Shown here in pieces: positions 23,354 through 34,624 of a stretch of 64,000 nt of DNA. This DNA is from Cryptomeria japonica (Eukaryota > Streptophyta > Pinopsida > Cupressales > Cupressaceae): contig NC_081405.1 in the NCBI RefSeq assembly GCF_030272615.1, positions 654,306,920 through 654,370,919 of the forward strand. The letters are read 5' to 3'. Below the pieces are notes generated by a model, which saw only the letters and a program-made list of their open reading frames with translations, searched no databases and was not told where the DNA came from. A program made the translations under genes and the position numbers. The first letter of the stretch is position 1; each line of letters begins with the position of its first letter.

Positions 23354-26300
23354 GACCACTTGTAGGTCACATGGGAAAATTTGTAAAGTGATTGTAGATT
23401 CAAGTTCCACTGAGAATATTGTCTTAGTTGAAATGGTGGACAAACTCAAATTGAAAAGATTACCTCACCTCACTCCCTACAAGGTATCATATCTCAACCA
23501 GGGTCAACATGTATTGGTTGATGAACAAGCATGGGTAGATTTTGAAATTGGTGAGTACAAGGACAAATTATTTTGTGGCATATTGCCTATGGATGCTTGT
23601 CATTTGTTGTTGGGCCGTCCATGGAAATATGATGTGAAAGCTACTCATGATGGGGAGAAGAACAACTATCTTATCACTAAGAATGGGAAGAAGTATCAAA
23701 TGAATGCACTACCTGAACCAAGGAAAGAAAATAAAATAGGCTCAAGTGTGATTCTAATGAGTGGAAAAGAGTTTCTCAAAGAGTTGAAACAAGAGGGACA
23801 TCAAGGCCATGCTATAGTGTTGAAACTTAGAGAAGAAGCTAAGGCTTATCCAATGAGTGAAGTAGCTCAAGAGGTGAAAGGACTACTAAAACAATATGTA
23901 GAAGTGATAGGGGATGACTTACCTAATTCCTTAGCTCCAATGAGAAATGTAAATCATCAAATAGACTTAATACTAGGGGCCAATCTACCAAACAAAGCTA
24001 CCTACAAAATGACACCTAGTCAAAATGAAGAGATCGCCAAACAAGTGCAAGAACTCTTAGAAAAAGGGTTTATCAAGAAGAGTTTGAGTCCATGTGTTGT
24101 TACTACTATGTTAGTGCCTAAGAAGGGAGACAAATGGAGAATGTTCAAGGACTCCAGAGCAATCAACAAGATTACCATAAGGTACCGATTTCCCATGTTA
24201 AGGATAGAGGACCTGTTAGACAATTTGGGAGGTGCAAGCTACTTCACCAAGGTGGACTTAAAGTTTGGCTACCATCAAATCAGAATTAGACCTAGAGATG
24301 AATGGAAGACAACCTTTAGAACTAAGGTAGGCCTATATGAGTGGTTGTTAATGCCATTTGGCCTCACCAATGCACCTAGTACCTTCCAAAGGCTCATGAA
24401 TGAAGTCTTAGTTGAGTTTATTGGTAGATTTGTAATTGTATATCTTGATGACATTTTGATCTATAGTAGGTTCAAGGAGGAACACCTCAAGCATTTGGAG
24501 ATGGTTTTGAAGAAGTTGAAGAAGGCTCAACTCATGATTAACCTTGAAAAATGTGAGTTTTTGAAAACAGAGCTTGTATACCTTGGTTTTTTTATTTCTC
24601 ATGGATGTTTAAAAATGGATCCAAGTAAGGTAGAAGCAATACTTAACTAGCCTATCCCTAGGGGCATCAGTGAAGTTAGAAGCTTTCATGGAATGACATC
24701 TTTTTATAGGAAGTTTGTGAGAAAATTTACCATGTTTGTGCTCCTATTCTCAATACTATTAAAGGAGGGATTAAATGTCACTTTAAGTGGACAGAGGAAG
24801 CTAATAAGGGGTTTGAGATGTTGAAAACCAAGATAGCAGAGTTGCCAACCCTTAGATTGCCTGATTTCAATCAGTTGTTTACAGTAGAATGTGATGCAAG
24901 CCAAAGGGCAATATGGGCAGTTTTAAGCCAAGAGTGACATCCTATAGCTTTCTTCTCTGAAAAGTTAAATGAAGCTAAGAAAAGGTACTCCACACATGAC
25001 TTGGAGTTGTATACAATGGTTCAAGCATTGAAAAAATGGCATCACTATTTGCTGCCCAAAGAATTTGTAGTCTTCACTGACAACCATGCCCTTAGTTTTC
25101 TCAATGGGCAAGAGAAGTTGAACCAAAGACACCTAAAATGGGTTGAGTACCTACAGTCTTATACTTTCACTATTAAACATAAGAAAGGAACAACCAACAA
25201 TGTTGTTGATGCACTAAGTAGGAGATTCAATTGCAAAGTGTGGGTTTGAGTGAGTTAAAAGACCTCTACAAGGATGATAAGGATTTTGAAAAGATATATA
25301 GTGTTTGTACTAATTTTTCCAATACCTCACATGTCTCTTATTCAAAATACATGGTACAAGAGGGGTTTCTGTTCAAAGGTCATCTTCTTTGCATACCTCA
25401 ATGTTCTATGAGAAAATATTATTCAAGAGAAGCATCAAGGAGGTCTAGGAGGTTATTTTGGCATTAATAAGACTTTGGAGTAGGTTGGTAGGTTTTATTA
25501 TTGGCCCAAGTTGTAATCAGATGTGAGAAGGTTTGTAGATAAATGTACCATTTGCCAAAGAGAAAAAGGAACCTCAAGTAATGCAGGTCTATATCAGCCC
25601 TTGGTCATACCTCAAAGGCCTTGGGAATGTTTGAGCATGGATTTTGTGTTAGGCTTGCCTAGGACACCGAGAGGATTTGATAGTGTGTATGTGGTAGTAG
25701 ATAGGTTCAACAAAATGACACATTTCATACCTTGCAAGAGTACCAATGATGCCACCTATATTGCAGGCCTCTTCTTCAAGGAGATAGTCATAATTCATGG
25801 TCTTCCAATTAGCATTGTGAGTGATAGAGATGTGAAGATTTTTAGCCACTTTTGGAGGACACTTTGGAGGAATTTGGGCACCAAGTTATCTTTCTCATCT
25901 ACCTATCATCCTCAATTAGATGGTCAGATAGAAGTAGTCAACCGGTCATTGGGTGACTTACTAAGATGTCTTACCAAACAACATGGGCAGACCTAGGATC
26001 TAGTACTTGGACATGCAGAATATGCATATAATGACTCAATGAACCATAGCACCGGTAAAAGTCCTTTTGAGATAGTGTATGGATACCATCCTAGGGGCAT
26101 ATTAGAACTCGGAGATCTAATTTCAATGGCACCCAAGAGTGCATAGGGGGAGAACTTTGCAGAAGGCATTAAAGAGGTGCATGATAAGGTAAGGAAGTCC
26201 TTACAACAAAAATCCGAGCAGTACAAGGTTCAAGTTGATAAAACAAGGAGGAAGCTACAATTTCAAGTAGGAGACTTAGTGCTGGCATACCTTAGGAAGG

Positions 26301-26716
26301 AGAGACTTCCAAAAGGGTGTCCTATCAAGCTCATGATGAAGAAAATTGGACCTCTCAAGGTGGTGCACAAGTATGGGTAGAATGCCTATGAGGTTGAAAT
26401 TCCACCTACCTTGGGGATATCCTCTATCTTTAATGTATGTGATTTCTATCCGTACTAAGGAGAGTCACCAATAAATTAGAAAGACATGCCATCACTGGTT
26501 CATCAAGATTGGGTAAAGGATTTGCCACCTAGGCAACTGGTTGAGTTAGAGAGTATCTTGGATACCAAGATAGTAAAAAAGACAAGGAAAGGAGTTTAAA
26601 AGCACTATCTTGTTAAGTGGAAAGGGTTACCAGATTCAGATGCCATGTGGATGTCAGAGGCAGATATACTTCAACATGGAGTGGAGATTTTAGACCTTAT
26701 AACTCAAGGGACTTGA
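23330..26716 (+). pseudogene. pol of chromovirus 2 (protease-RT-RNase H-integrase-chromodomain)
   Basis: 23250-24650 is one open frame of 466 codons covering protease (VIVDSS, so the usual DSG is DSS) and most of RT, with FTKVDLKFGYHQI and the catalytic [10 protein letters not shown] near 24440-24475. It stops at a TAG after EAILN. RNase H continues in pieces (TVECDASQ near 24890; FTDNHALSFL near 25075). Integrase at 25523-25996 keeps all three acidic residues: [16 protein letters not shown] and DGQIEVVN. A chromodomain (SILDTKIVKKTRKG, stop, HYLVKWKGLPDSDAMW) lies near 26545-26660. It gives the clearest view of this lineage's enzyme set in the window, but stops make it non-functional. Confidence 0.93.
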
Positions 26717-26723
26717 GTTCTTT

Positions 26724-26740
26724 GACCCAGGGGAGTATGG
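26724..26740 (+). other. Polypurine tract of chromovirus 2
   Basis: GACCCAGGGGAGTATGG directly before the 3' LTR start TGTAGGGC; the same GGGGAGTATG core as chromovirus 1. Confidence 0.88.
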
Positions 26741-28331
26741 TGTAGGGCACCTAGCACTCCAAGAATGTAAGATTTGATTTATTTAGTTTGTGTGTTAATG
26801 TGTGATGTAATAATGGACCAACCATTGAGGACTCAGTAGAGCCATGGTTGAGTTGTCCAAATTTTGGTTTGAGTCAATTGTGCTCAGGATTTTATTAGCC
26901 TGAGAAGTGAGTTGCTTAGGTAGGTCACATGTAAAATACTCCAGATGAATGTATTCATGAGATAGGAGTCACTTGAGTTGTGTTTAGGTCTTCTAGGGTG
27001 TTTGAGGGCCTTCAAGAGTCTTAGAATGCAATAGAATGCAAAATTGCATCTTGGAGAAAAAGTTGCTAAGCAACATTTTGCAATTTCTTGCAAAAAGTTG
27101 CATTTTTGGTTATGGGCATTAATAAGTTGGCTGAACTAACAAAAACTAGTGGATATAAGCCAAATTTTACTTCATTGTACAGGTTGGGAGGATTGGAAAT
27201 GCAAGAGAAAGTTTTTGGTTTGTTAAGCAATCTTGTTTCCACCGGTTTTTGATAGTTTTGTCTTATTTTCATTGCTTGTACAGTCCAGTACGGACTAGAT
27301 GGTATAAAATCATTGCCATCTTGTATGTTCATTGTATTTTCTTTCAATAAGGTTGATTTACAGGTTTGATTGTTCCAGGTTGTAAAGATTTCTCACATTC
27401 TTTGCAACTAGGAGCAAAACCCTTACAAGTAGGGTTTAAGAGAAAGAAATGGCTCTAGCCTAGGCATTCTTTGATGACACTTGTTGAAATAATTAAGAAT
27501 GCTATGTTAGGGTTTGTACATAGTTCTGGAATAGGGTGTGTGATGTTGCAGGTCTAGGAGGAGGAGAAACAATGAAGACCTAGGCTCACCGCTGGGAGTA
27601 GGTGAGTTAGGACAGTAAGCAAAGTGTGATTTGTGAGCACTTGGAGATTGATGCAAGCCCAAATGGAAAATGTATGGAAATCCCTCAGAGTGTGATTGAA
27701 GGTTACCAAGGTATTTAGAGCAGGAGTTTTGACTGGTAAAAGGTTCTAGACCAATTTTGTCAATCCACCGGTTAAGCCTAAAACCCCACAAATAGTGCAG
27801 CATTGGAAACCACATCTGTATGGATAACCCAGATGTACTTTTCCAATATTGTCTATAACATCCAAAAGGGTATCTGAATCAATGATTTATTTCTAGGTTT
27901 GTTTGGGACTTTTTCAAATTAAACCTGCAAAACCGCTTAAGGAGGGCTAATGCAATTAGGCCTATTTAGGTGTCGGTAGAGACCTAGAAGGCTTGAGAAA
28001 CCATCTCGATGGATTTGGTGAGTCTTAAAATTCAAAACACAATGAAGACACCTTATTAATGCATTGGGAAACCATAAGAAGAGTTTGTGTGTTAAGATCC
28101 TAGCAGGAGAGGTGAGTGTGAGTAACTGAGGTGACAACCTCAAGTGGAGGAGTTGATTGTCCAGAAACCTTTGGCTATACCTAGGAGGCAAGTCAAGAGG
28201 TTCAAATATTGGAGGTCTCATTGTCATAACCCTTACCAAGTGTCTAGGAAGGACTTGAGTAGTTGTAGGGTTGAGTAGGACAAGTCACTCATGAAGGTGA
28301 AACAAACAAGGCTTCAACAGACTCTGCATCA
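26741..28331 (+). repeat. 3' LTR of chromovirus 2
   Basis: 1,591 bp, TGTAGGGC to CTGCATCA. Contains a TATAAAA box at 27303-27309 and an AATAAGG polyadenylation-like signal about 40 bp further on, consistent with the U3-R arrangement. No gene inside. Confidence 0.9.
27303..27309 (+). promoter_or_regulatory. TATA box in LTR of chromovirus 2
   Basis: TATAAAA in the central part of the 3' LTR, followed by a CAATAAGG signal. The corresponding part of the 5' LTR is deleted, so this copy could only drive transcription out into the flank. Confidence 0.55.
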
Positions 28332-29765
28332 GAAATGCTGCAGGAGAATACTTCTCCAATCGAGCCTCACAATGAATCTTTGATTACAATGTTTAGGGCA
28401 CCAACCCAAAGAGAACCAACCCCTAATTTGGGGCACCAACCCAAGGAGCATCAACCCATGATTTTATGGCACCAACCCAAGGAGCTACAACCCCTGCACC
28501 GAGCTACAACTCAGTGAATACAAAACATAATCATTTACAAATTAATAACCTTGTTATAAATGGATTTTATAACACTTCTACAAATCTCTCTGCTGGATCT
28601 TTTGTCTAGTTCACTGCCAATTCTCTGCTAACCCTCACACTTCTACAACCTTACTCTTTTCTGCACTCTTGTCATTCCACCCTCTTCTCCTTCTCTAGTG
28701 GTTCTGCTTTCTGTCGGTTCAGTTTTCTGTCTATCACATAGTGGTTATCCACCACCGGTCTTGGTAACTTAGTCAGATGTCTACCATCTGATTCTTGTTG
28801 GTCCTCAGCTTGCTTTCTCAGCAATCTTCTGCAACTCTTGTCTACTAGTTGCCTCACTGGTGTCGGTTGAACTCTTTAACCCGTTTCTCACTCACACACT
28901 CCATCTCCTTTCTGATTCTCATTGAGTACTTGACTGATCTTCTCTTTGCTACAACAACAAAACTCTATCATTCAGAAACCAGATCAATATCTTTGGCTCA
29001 CATAGATATTGCCAGATTTTTCCACCAAGACATGAGTTTGGACATTGGCACGGTTAGCGTTTCCATGATACATTGAATTTTCATATGATCTGATCTTCGA
29101 TCATGGTGACATATCAAATCCAATATGATATTATGTCCTTGATCAATGTTCAACACTCATTGAATGAGCATCACCCATCTGTCTACCCAGTGAAACACAT
29201 CTTCTCTCTTTAGCCGTTTGTAGCATGTTTTTTGGCCTTTTGTTTGATCACTCACATGCGTGATGTAGTTTCCTTCACCCTCTTTGATTTGCAAGATCAA
29301 CCTTTTCTAGATCTCGGTTGTTTCCTTCATCTCGAGTTGTAATCCTCTGCTTTTCTTCCTCGAGCCTCACAATCATCATAAATGTTGGACCAGTTGCCAA
29401 TGACCTCACTGACACATCACATCGACCTGTGCATGCATGCCACTTCACCTCCACATGGCCCCTTTCGAGAATCCACCTTTTTTATGTCTTTTATGTCGAT
29501 CCAAACAAGATCACCGACCAACCACACAACCACTTTCATCTACCATTTTATAGACCCTATCGGTTATACCCTAACCGATCTACCTTCAACCTTGCACTCT
29601 GATTCTCTTCTGGTGGAACACTCAACCCAGCCTGCACATTTACCAACTTACCTCATGCACACCATTAACATTTGGGATCCTTCTGCATATAAACTTTGAT
29701 AGCATTACTGGTGGACATACTTACCGGTAAACATCTTGATGACATCATGTCATCAATCTTCAACA
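28332..29765 (-). mobile_element. Copia-type LTR fragment, same family as the solo LTR
   Basis: On the minus strand it starts TGTTGAAGATTGATGACATG at 29765 and shows scattered similarity to 16687-17830 (a shared GGCTCGAGGAAGAA box; the GGTGCAGGGGTTG and TTGGGTTGGTGCC region). The last ~230 bp of the LTR are missing where chromovirus 2 ends at 28331. A short minisatellite of GGGTTGGTGCC-like units (28395-28510) is expanded relative to the solo LTR. ORFs here have no support. Confidence 0.65.
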
Positions 29766-30548
29766 TGCCTCCATCTATCTACATTTGTGGAAACACCTTT
29801 CTTCACCACTAGACTAGTTCTACTATCAACATGTTTGTCAAAGTGACAAACATATCCTTCAATCTTTGTACCGAAAACTTAACATGTCTACACCGGCTGA
29901 TTTGGTGCATATCCCTGATCTCATACACCTAAGGCAGCTTAGTGTTTCATCAGTTCATTTGATGTGACCCTTCAATCACCTACCATCACCTGCCTTTAAC
30001 CTTTTGTATTATATTGGAGGATTATGATGCATTCCATGCATAATAGGAGATAACCATTTACCAGTGGTAGTGGATCCTTGTCATCTGCATCCTACAATGA
30101 ACTCATGTGGCATCTTTGTTTGTGCAACATATCTTCCAAAAAGCACATATGATCTGGTGTGGGCACATTCACTGTCAGTCATCTCTTCAAATGGTGACTA
30201 CATATTCATCTGGTGGGAGTCCTGTTGTTCTACATCCACACACCATACCGGTGACCTATACATATCTTCAGCACAAGTCAAGCTGACTTTAATACTAGTG
30301 ACTCCAAAGGTCATTCTACTAGATGACATTCTCTCCCTTACCTTACTAGTGTTCTGTAGCACAAGATGATATCAAGAATATCACATCCTGTATGTATCCA
30401 TGACAGTGCAACACATACAACTCTTATACTAGTATCCTACCTATACCAGTTGACATCAATGACAACACAATGCCAATAGTATTTAAATCATGAGTCATAA
30501 TTTTTGTAATGTGACACTCAGACAAAACTTTTCCTAAGTGTTGCCATC
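29766..30548. other. Non-coding, probable copia-derived internal sequence
   Basis: No ORF with recognisable motifs. It lies between a minus-strand LTR fragment and a plus-strand polypurine tract and LTR, so it is probably decayed retrotransposon interior. Confidence 0.4.
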
Positions 30549-31756
30549 AATGCCAAAGGGGGAGCTTATTGGCTTGATGATGATGATTTTGTTGTAATAG
30601 GTTGATTGATGACTTTATTTATGTTGTCATTAATGGCAACCATGTTTTTTCATTCATATAAGTCATTTAGTCCAACTGGTAAATCCTAACTAGTAGTGGA
30701 AGTAGTTAAACAATGAACTGGTAAATAGGACATGAAACCGACAAACAGGGACAGTGCAATGTTCAAGCGACCATAACAGACAATCAATGAAGAGTTAAGT
30801 GTTGTGGTTTGGAATGTATGGTCCTAACATTGGCAAGAGTCTATGACTAAAACCGCATCAACAGATTCAATGGAATGAACGAGTTATGTTGTTATGAGTA
30901 GTCAGTCAGGAAGAATAGTTATTAGGCATAACAAATTTACTTAGATCGGTAAACTAATAATCTTAAATCATTTTATTTTTTAGTTATAATGTGTTTGGTC
31001 GACATGAGTAAAGCATAATGACCAAGATTTACTAGATACATTGAACCTAGGAAATTGTTCTAAGGGTATTAACTTACTTAACAGAGTTGTCTATAAAAAG
31101 AATATTGTGTGATGATGTATCAGGAGAAGGATCTAGAATGAGAATTTGATTGTGCGGTGGTAGAAGGAGTTTGGTTTTATGATTAGTTGGTATTAGAAGC
31201 AGAACTGAAGTAGATCTAATCAGGCATAGAGGTGATAACAATAGATCAGACAAACTTGTTGTTCCCTAACAGTTGCAGCAAGAAAATCCTCTCACAAGGT
31301 CACTCCTAATAGGGTGTGGTAGGATCCCAACAGGTTTGAAGGTTTAAATCCTCTAACTAGGTGACACATTAGCTTGTATTTTGAAATCCCATAGCTGGGT
31401 AGCTCCTAATAGGGCTGGTCCTAATAGGCCTTATTGTAATAGCTCTTAACCAAGCTAAAGCACTCTTGACCAGGTGTCATTCCTAATAGGGTGTTGTATG
31501 ACCTTAACTGGTCATATCTCTATACTGTAGATAGTTGATCTTTGTGGGTACTAATTCCCACCGTGGTTTTTCCCATTTGGGCTTCCATGTGAAAATCATT
31601 GTGTTATAAGTTGCATACTTTATTGGGTGTTTGTTTATGTGGTTATATTTATTGCATGCATATTTATTTTCAAGTCGGTTAAAGTGGTGATCAGATTAAT
31701 ATTGTTTTTTCTTGCACTGATTCAACCCTCCTCTTAGTGCTTTATAAGTTTATCAA
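30549..31756 (+). mobile_element. Copia-type 3' LTR with polypurine tract
   Basis: GCCAAAGGGGGAG at 30553-30565, a standard copia polypurine tract, is followed at 30567 by TATTGGCTTGATG (probably TGTTGG with one change). The LTR runs about 1.19 kb to near 31756. It carries TATAAAA at 31092-31098, a GGTTTTTCCCATTTGGGC box near 31564 and a CAACCCTCCTCTTAGTGC stretch at the end, all shared in kind with the solo LTR. The exact 3' end is uncertain because the satellite starts there. Confidence 0.65.
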
Positions 31757-34370
31757 TGGGGTCCTAAGAGGTGTATGCATAAGAACACCATATGACCCCT
31801 TAGGACATGTCGTATTGTCCTAAGGGGTCATATGGTGTCCTAAGGGGTCATGTTGTATCGTTAGGGGTCATATGGATTCCCAAGGGATCACACATGGTAT
31901 TAGACCACCATATGATCCCTTGGGACACCATATGAACCATTAGGACATAATATGGTCCTAATGGTATCTGAAGGGGTCATTTGGTGTAGTTAGGGGTCAT
32001 ATGGGGTTTTAAGGGGTCATATGGTGTTGTTAAGGGTCATATGGGGTCCTAAGGGGTCACACATGGTGTTAAAACACCATATGACTCCTTAGGACACCAT
32101 AACCATTATGACATCATATGGTCCTAATGGTTCAAATGTTGTCCTAAGGGGTCATATCATGTCGTTAAGAGCATTATGGGGTCCTAAGGGATTACACATG
32201 ATGATAGAACACCATATGATCCCTTAGGACACCATATGAACTAGTTAGGACATCATATTGTCCTAAGGAGTCATATGGTGTCCTAAGGGGTCATATGGTG
32301 TCATTAGGGGTCATATGGGGTGCTAAGGGGCCACACATGGTGTTAGAACACCATATGACACCTTATGACACTATATGACCCCTTAGGGCATCATATTGTC
32401 CTAAAGGGTCATATAGTGTCCTAAGGGGTGATATGGTGTTGTTAGGGTTCATATGGGGTCCTAAGGGGTCACACGTGTAAGAACACCATATGACCCCTTA
32501 GGACACCATATCAACCATTAGCACATCATATTTTCCTGAGGAGTCATATGGTGTCCTAAGGCATCATATGGTGTCATTAGGGGTCATATGGGGTCCTAAG
32601 GGGTCACACGTGGTGTTAGAACACCATATGACCCCTTAGGACACCATATGAACCATTAGGACATCATATTGTCCTAAGGAGTCATATGGTGTCCTAAGGG
32701 GTCATATGGTATCATTAGGGGTCATATGGGGTTCTAAGGGGACACACATGGTGTTCGAAATCTATATTACCCCTTTGGACACTATATGACCCCTTAAGAC
32801 ATCATATTGTCTTAAGGGGTCAAATAGTGCCCTAAGGGGTCCTAAAGGGCCACATATGTGTCAAAACACCATATGACCCCTTAGGAGACCATATGAATCA
32901 TTAGGACATCAAGTTATCCTAAGGAGTCATATGGTTTCCTAATGGGTCATATGGTGTCATTAGGGGTCATATGGGGTCCTAAGGGGTCACATATGGTGTT
33001 AGAACACCATGTGACCGCTTAGGACACCATATGAACCATTAGGACATCATATGTTCCTAATGATTTATGTGGTGTCCTAAGGGGTCATATAACATATTTA
33101 GGGGTCATATGGGGTCCTAAGGGGCTACAAATGGTGTTAGAACACCATACAACCCATTAGGACAATATAATGTCCTAAGAGTTCATATGGTGTCCTAAGG
33201 GGTCATATAGAGTACTAAGGGGTGACACATGTGGTGTTAGAACACCATATGAGCTATTAGGACATTGTATGGTCCTAATGGTTCATAGGTTGTCCTAAGC
33301 AGTCATATGGTATTGTTAGTGGTCATATCAGGTCTTAAGGTGTCACACATGGTGTTACAACATCTTATAACCTCTTACGACACCATATGAATCATGTTAA
33401 GACATCATAAGGTCCTAATGGTTGATATGGTATCCTAAGGGGTCACATGGTGTCGTTAGGGGTCATATGGGGTGCTAAGGGGCCACACATGGTGTTAGAA
33501 CACTATATGACCCCTTAGGATACCATATGAACCATTAGGACATCGAATGATCCTAATAGTTCATATGGTGTCCTACGATGTCATATGGTCTCATTAGGGG
33601 TCATATGGGGTGTTAAGGCATCACACTTTTGGTTAGAAAACCATTTGACCCCTTAGGACACCATATGAACCATTAGGACATCATATGGTCCTAATAGTTC
33701 ATATGATTCCTAAGGGGTCATATGATATAGTTAGCATTTATATGGGATGCTAAGGGTCCACACATGGTGTTAGAACACTATATGACCCATTAAGACACCA
33801 TATGAACCATTAGGAAATCATATGGTCCTAATGGTTCATATGGTCATATCGTGTCGTTAGGGGTCATATGGGGTGCTAAGGAGCCACACATGGTGTTAGA
33901 AACCCATATATCCCTTAGGACACCATATGACCCCTCAAGACAATATGATGTCCTAATGCTTCATATGGTGTCCTAAAGGGTCACATGGTGTCATCTAGGA
34001 ACATATGGGGTGTTAAGGGGCCACACATAGTGTTAGAACACCATATGACCCCTTAGGATACTATATGACCCCTTTGGAGATCATACCATTCTAAGGGGTC
34101 ATATGGTGTCCTAAGGGGTCACAAGGGGTCTTAAGGGGCCACACATGTGTAAGAGTACCATATGACCCCTTACGACACCATATGAACCATTAGGACATCA
34201 AATTGTCCTAAGGAGTCATATGGTGTACTAAGGGGTTATATGGCATTGTTAGGCATCATATGGGGTTCTAAGGGGTCACACATGGTGTTAGAACACCATA
34301 TGCCCCTTAGGACAACATATGGACCATTAGGACATCGTATGGTCCTAATAGTTCTTATGGTGTCCTAAAT
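31757..34370. repeat. Inverted-unit satellite array, left part
   Basis: Continuous array of ~20-bp submotifs of the type CATATGGTGTCCTAAGGGGT. They alternate in orientation: two to four units forward, a GGTGTTAGAACACC hinge (itself palindromic), then two to three units reversed, then forward again. The composite unit is about 140 bp and each can fold into a hairpin with arms of roughly 45 bp. CATATG recurs at almost every submotif. No coding potential. Confidence 0.93.
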
Positions 34371-34624
34371 AGAAAGAACAACTATGGAGGCCATAATTCA
34401 AAGATCCATAAAAGAGGAGTCATATTGTTGTACAACAAGAATGCAATTCAATAATTACAGTTGTTATGAAAATAAAAAGAGAGAATCCTTATAAGAGGAT
34501 AATCAAAGCCCTAAAGGTGAAAACCCTAAAGAATTATAATATTTCTAAGTTTAGCTTAAGCATAGAGTTTAATAGACTAATAATTCAATAAATAATTATT
34601 AGCTAATAAAAGATTACTCTAATA
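34371..34624. other. Unique 254-bp island inside the satellite
   Basis: The array is broken by AT-rich sequence unlike the satellite; the submotifs resume at 34625. I see no terminal repeats, ORF or flanking duplication, so its origin is unknown. Confidence 0.7.

Larger units (their letters stand above)
22491..28331 (+). mobile_element. Ty3/gypsy chromovirus 2, 5'-truncated
   Basis: A plus-strand element of the same general lineage as chromovirus 1: a 214-bp remnant of the 5' LTR (22491-22704), a perfect initiator-Met primer site, gag, pol with chromodomain, a polypurine tract at 26724-26740 and a full 3' LTR (26741-28331). The 5' LTR lacks about 1.4 kb relative to its partner. Gag has lost the segment with the zinc knuckle. 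Multiple stops mean it is inactive. Confidence 0.93.
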
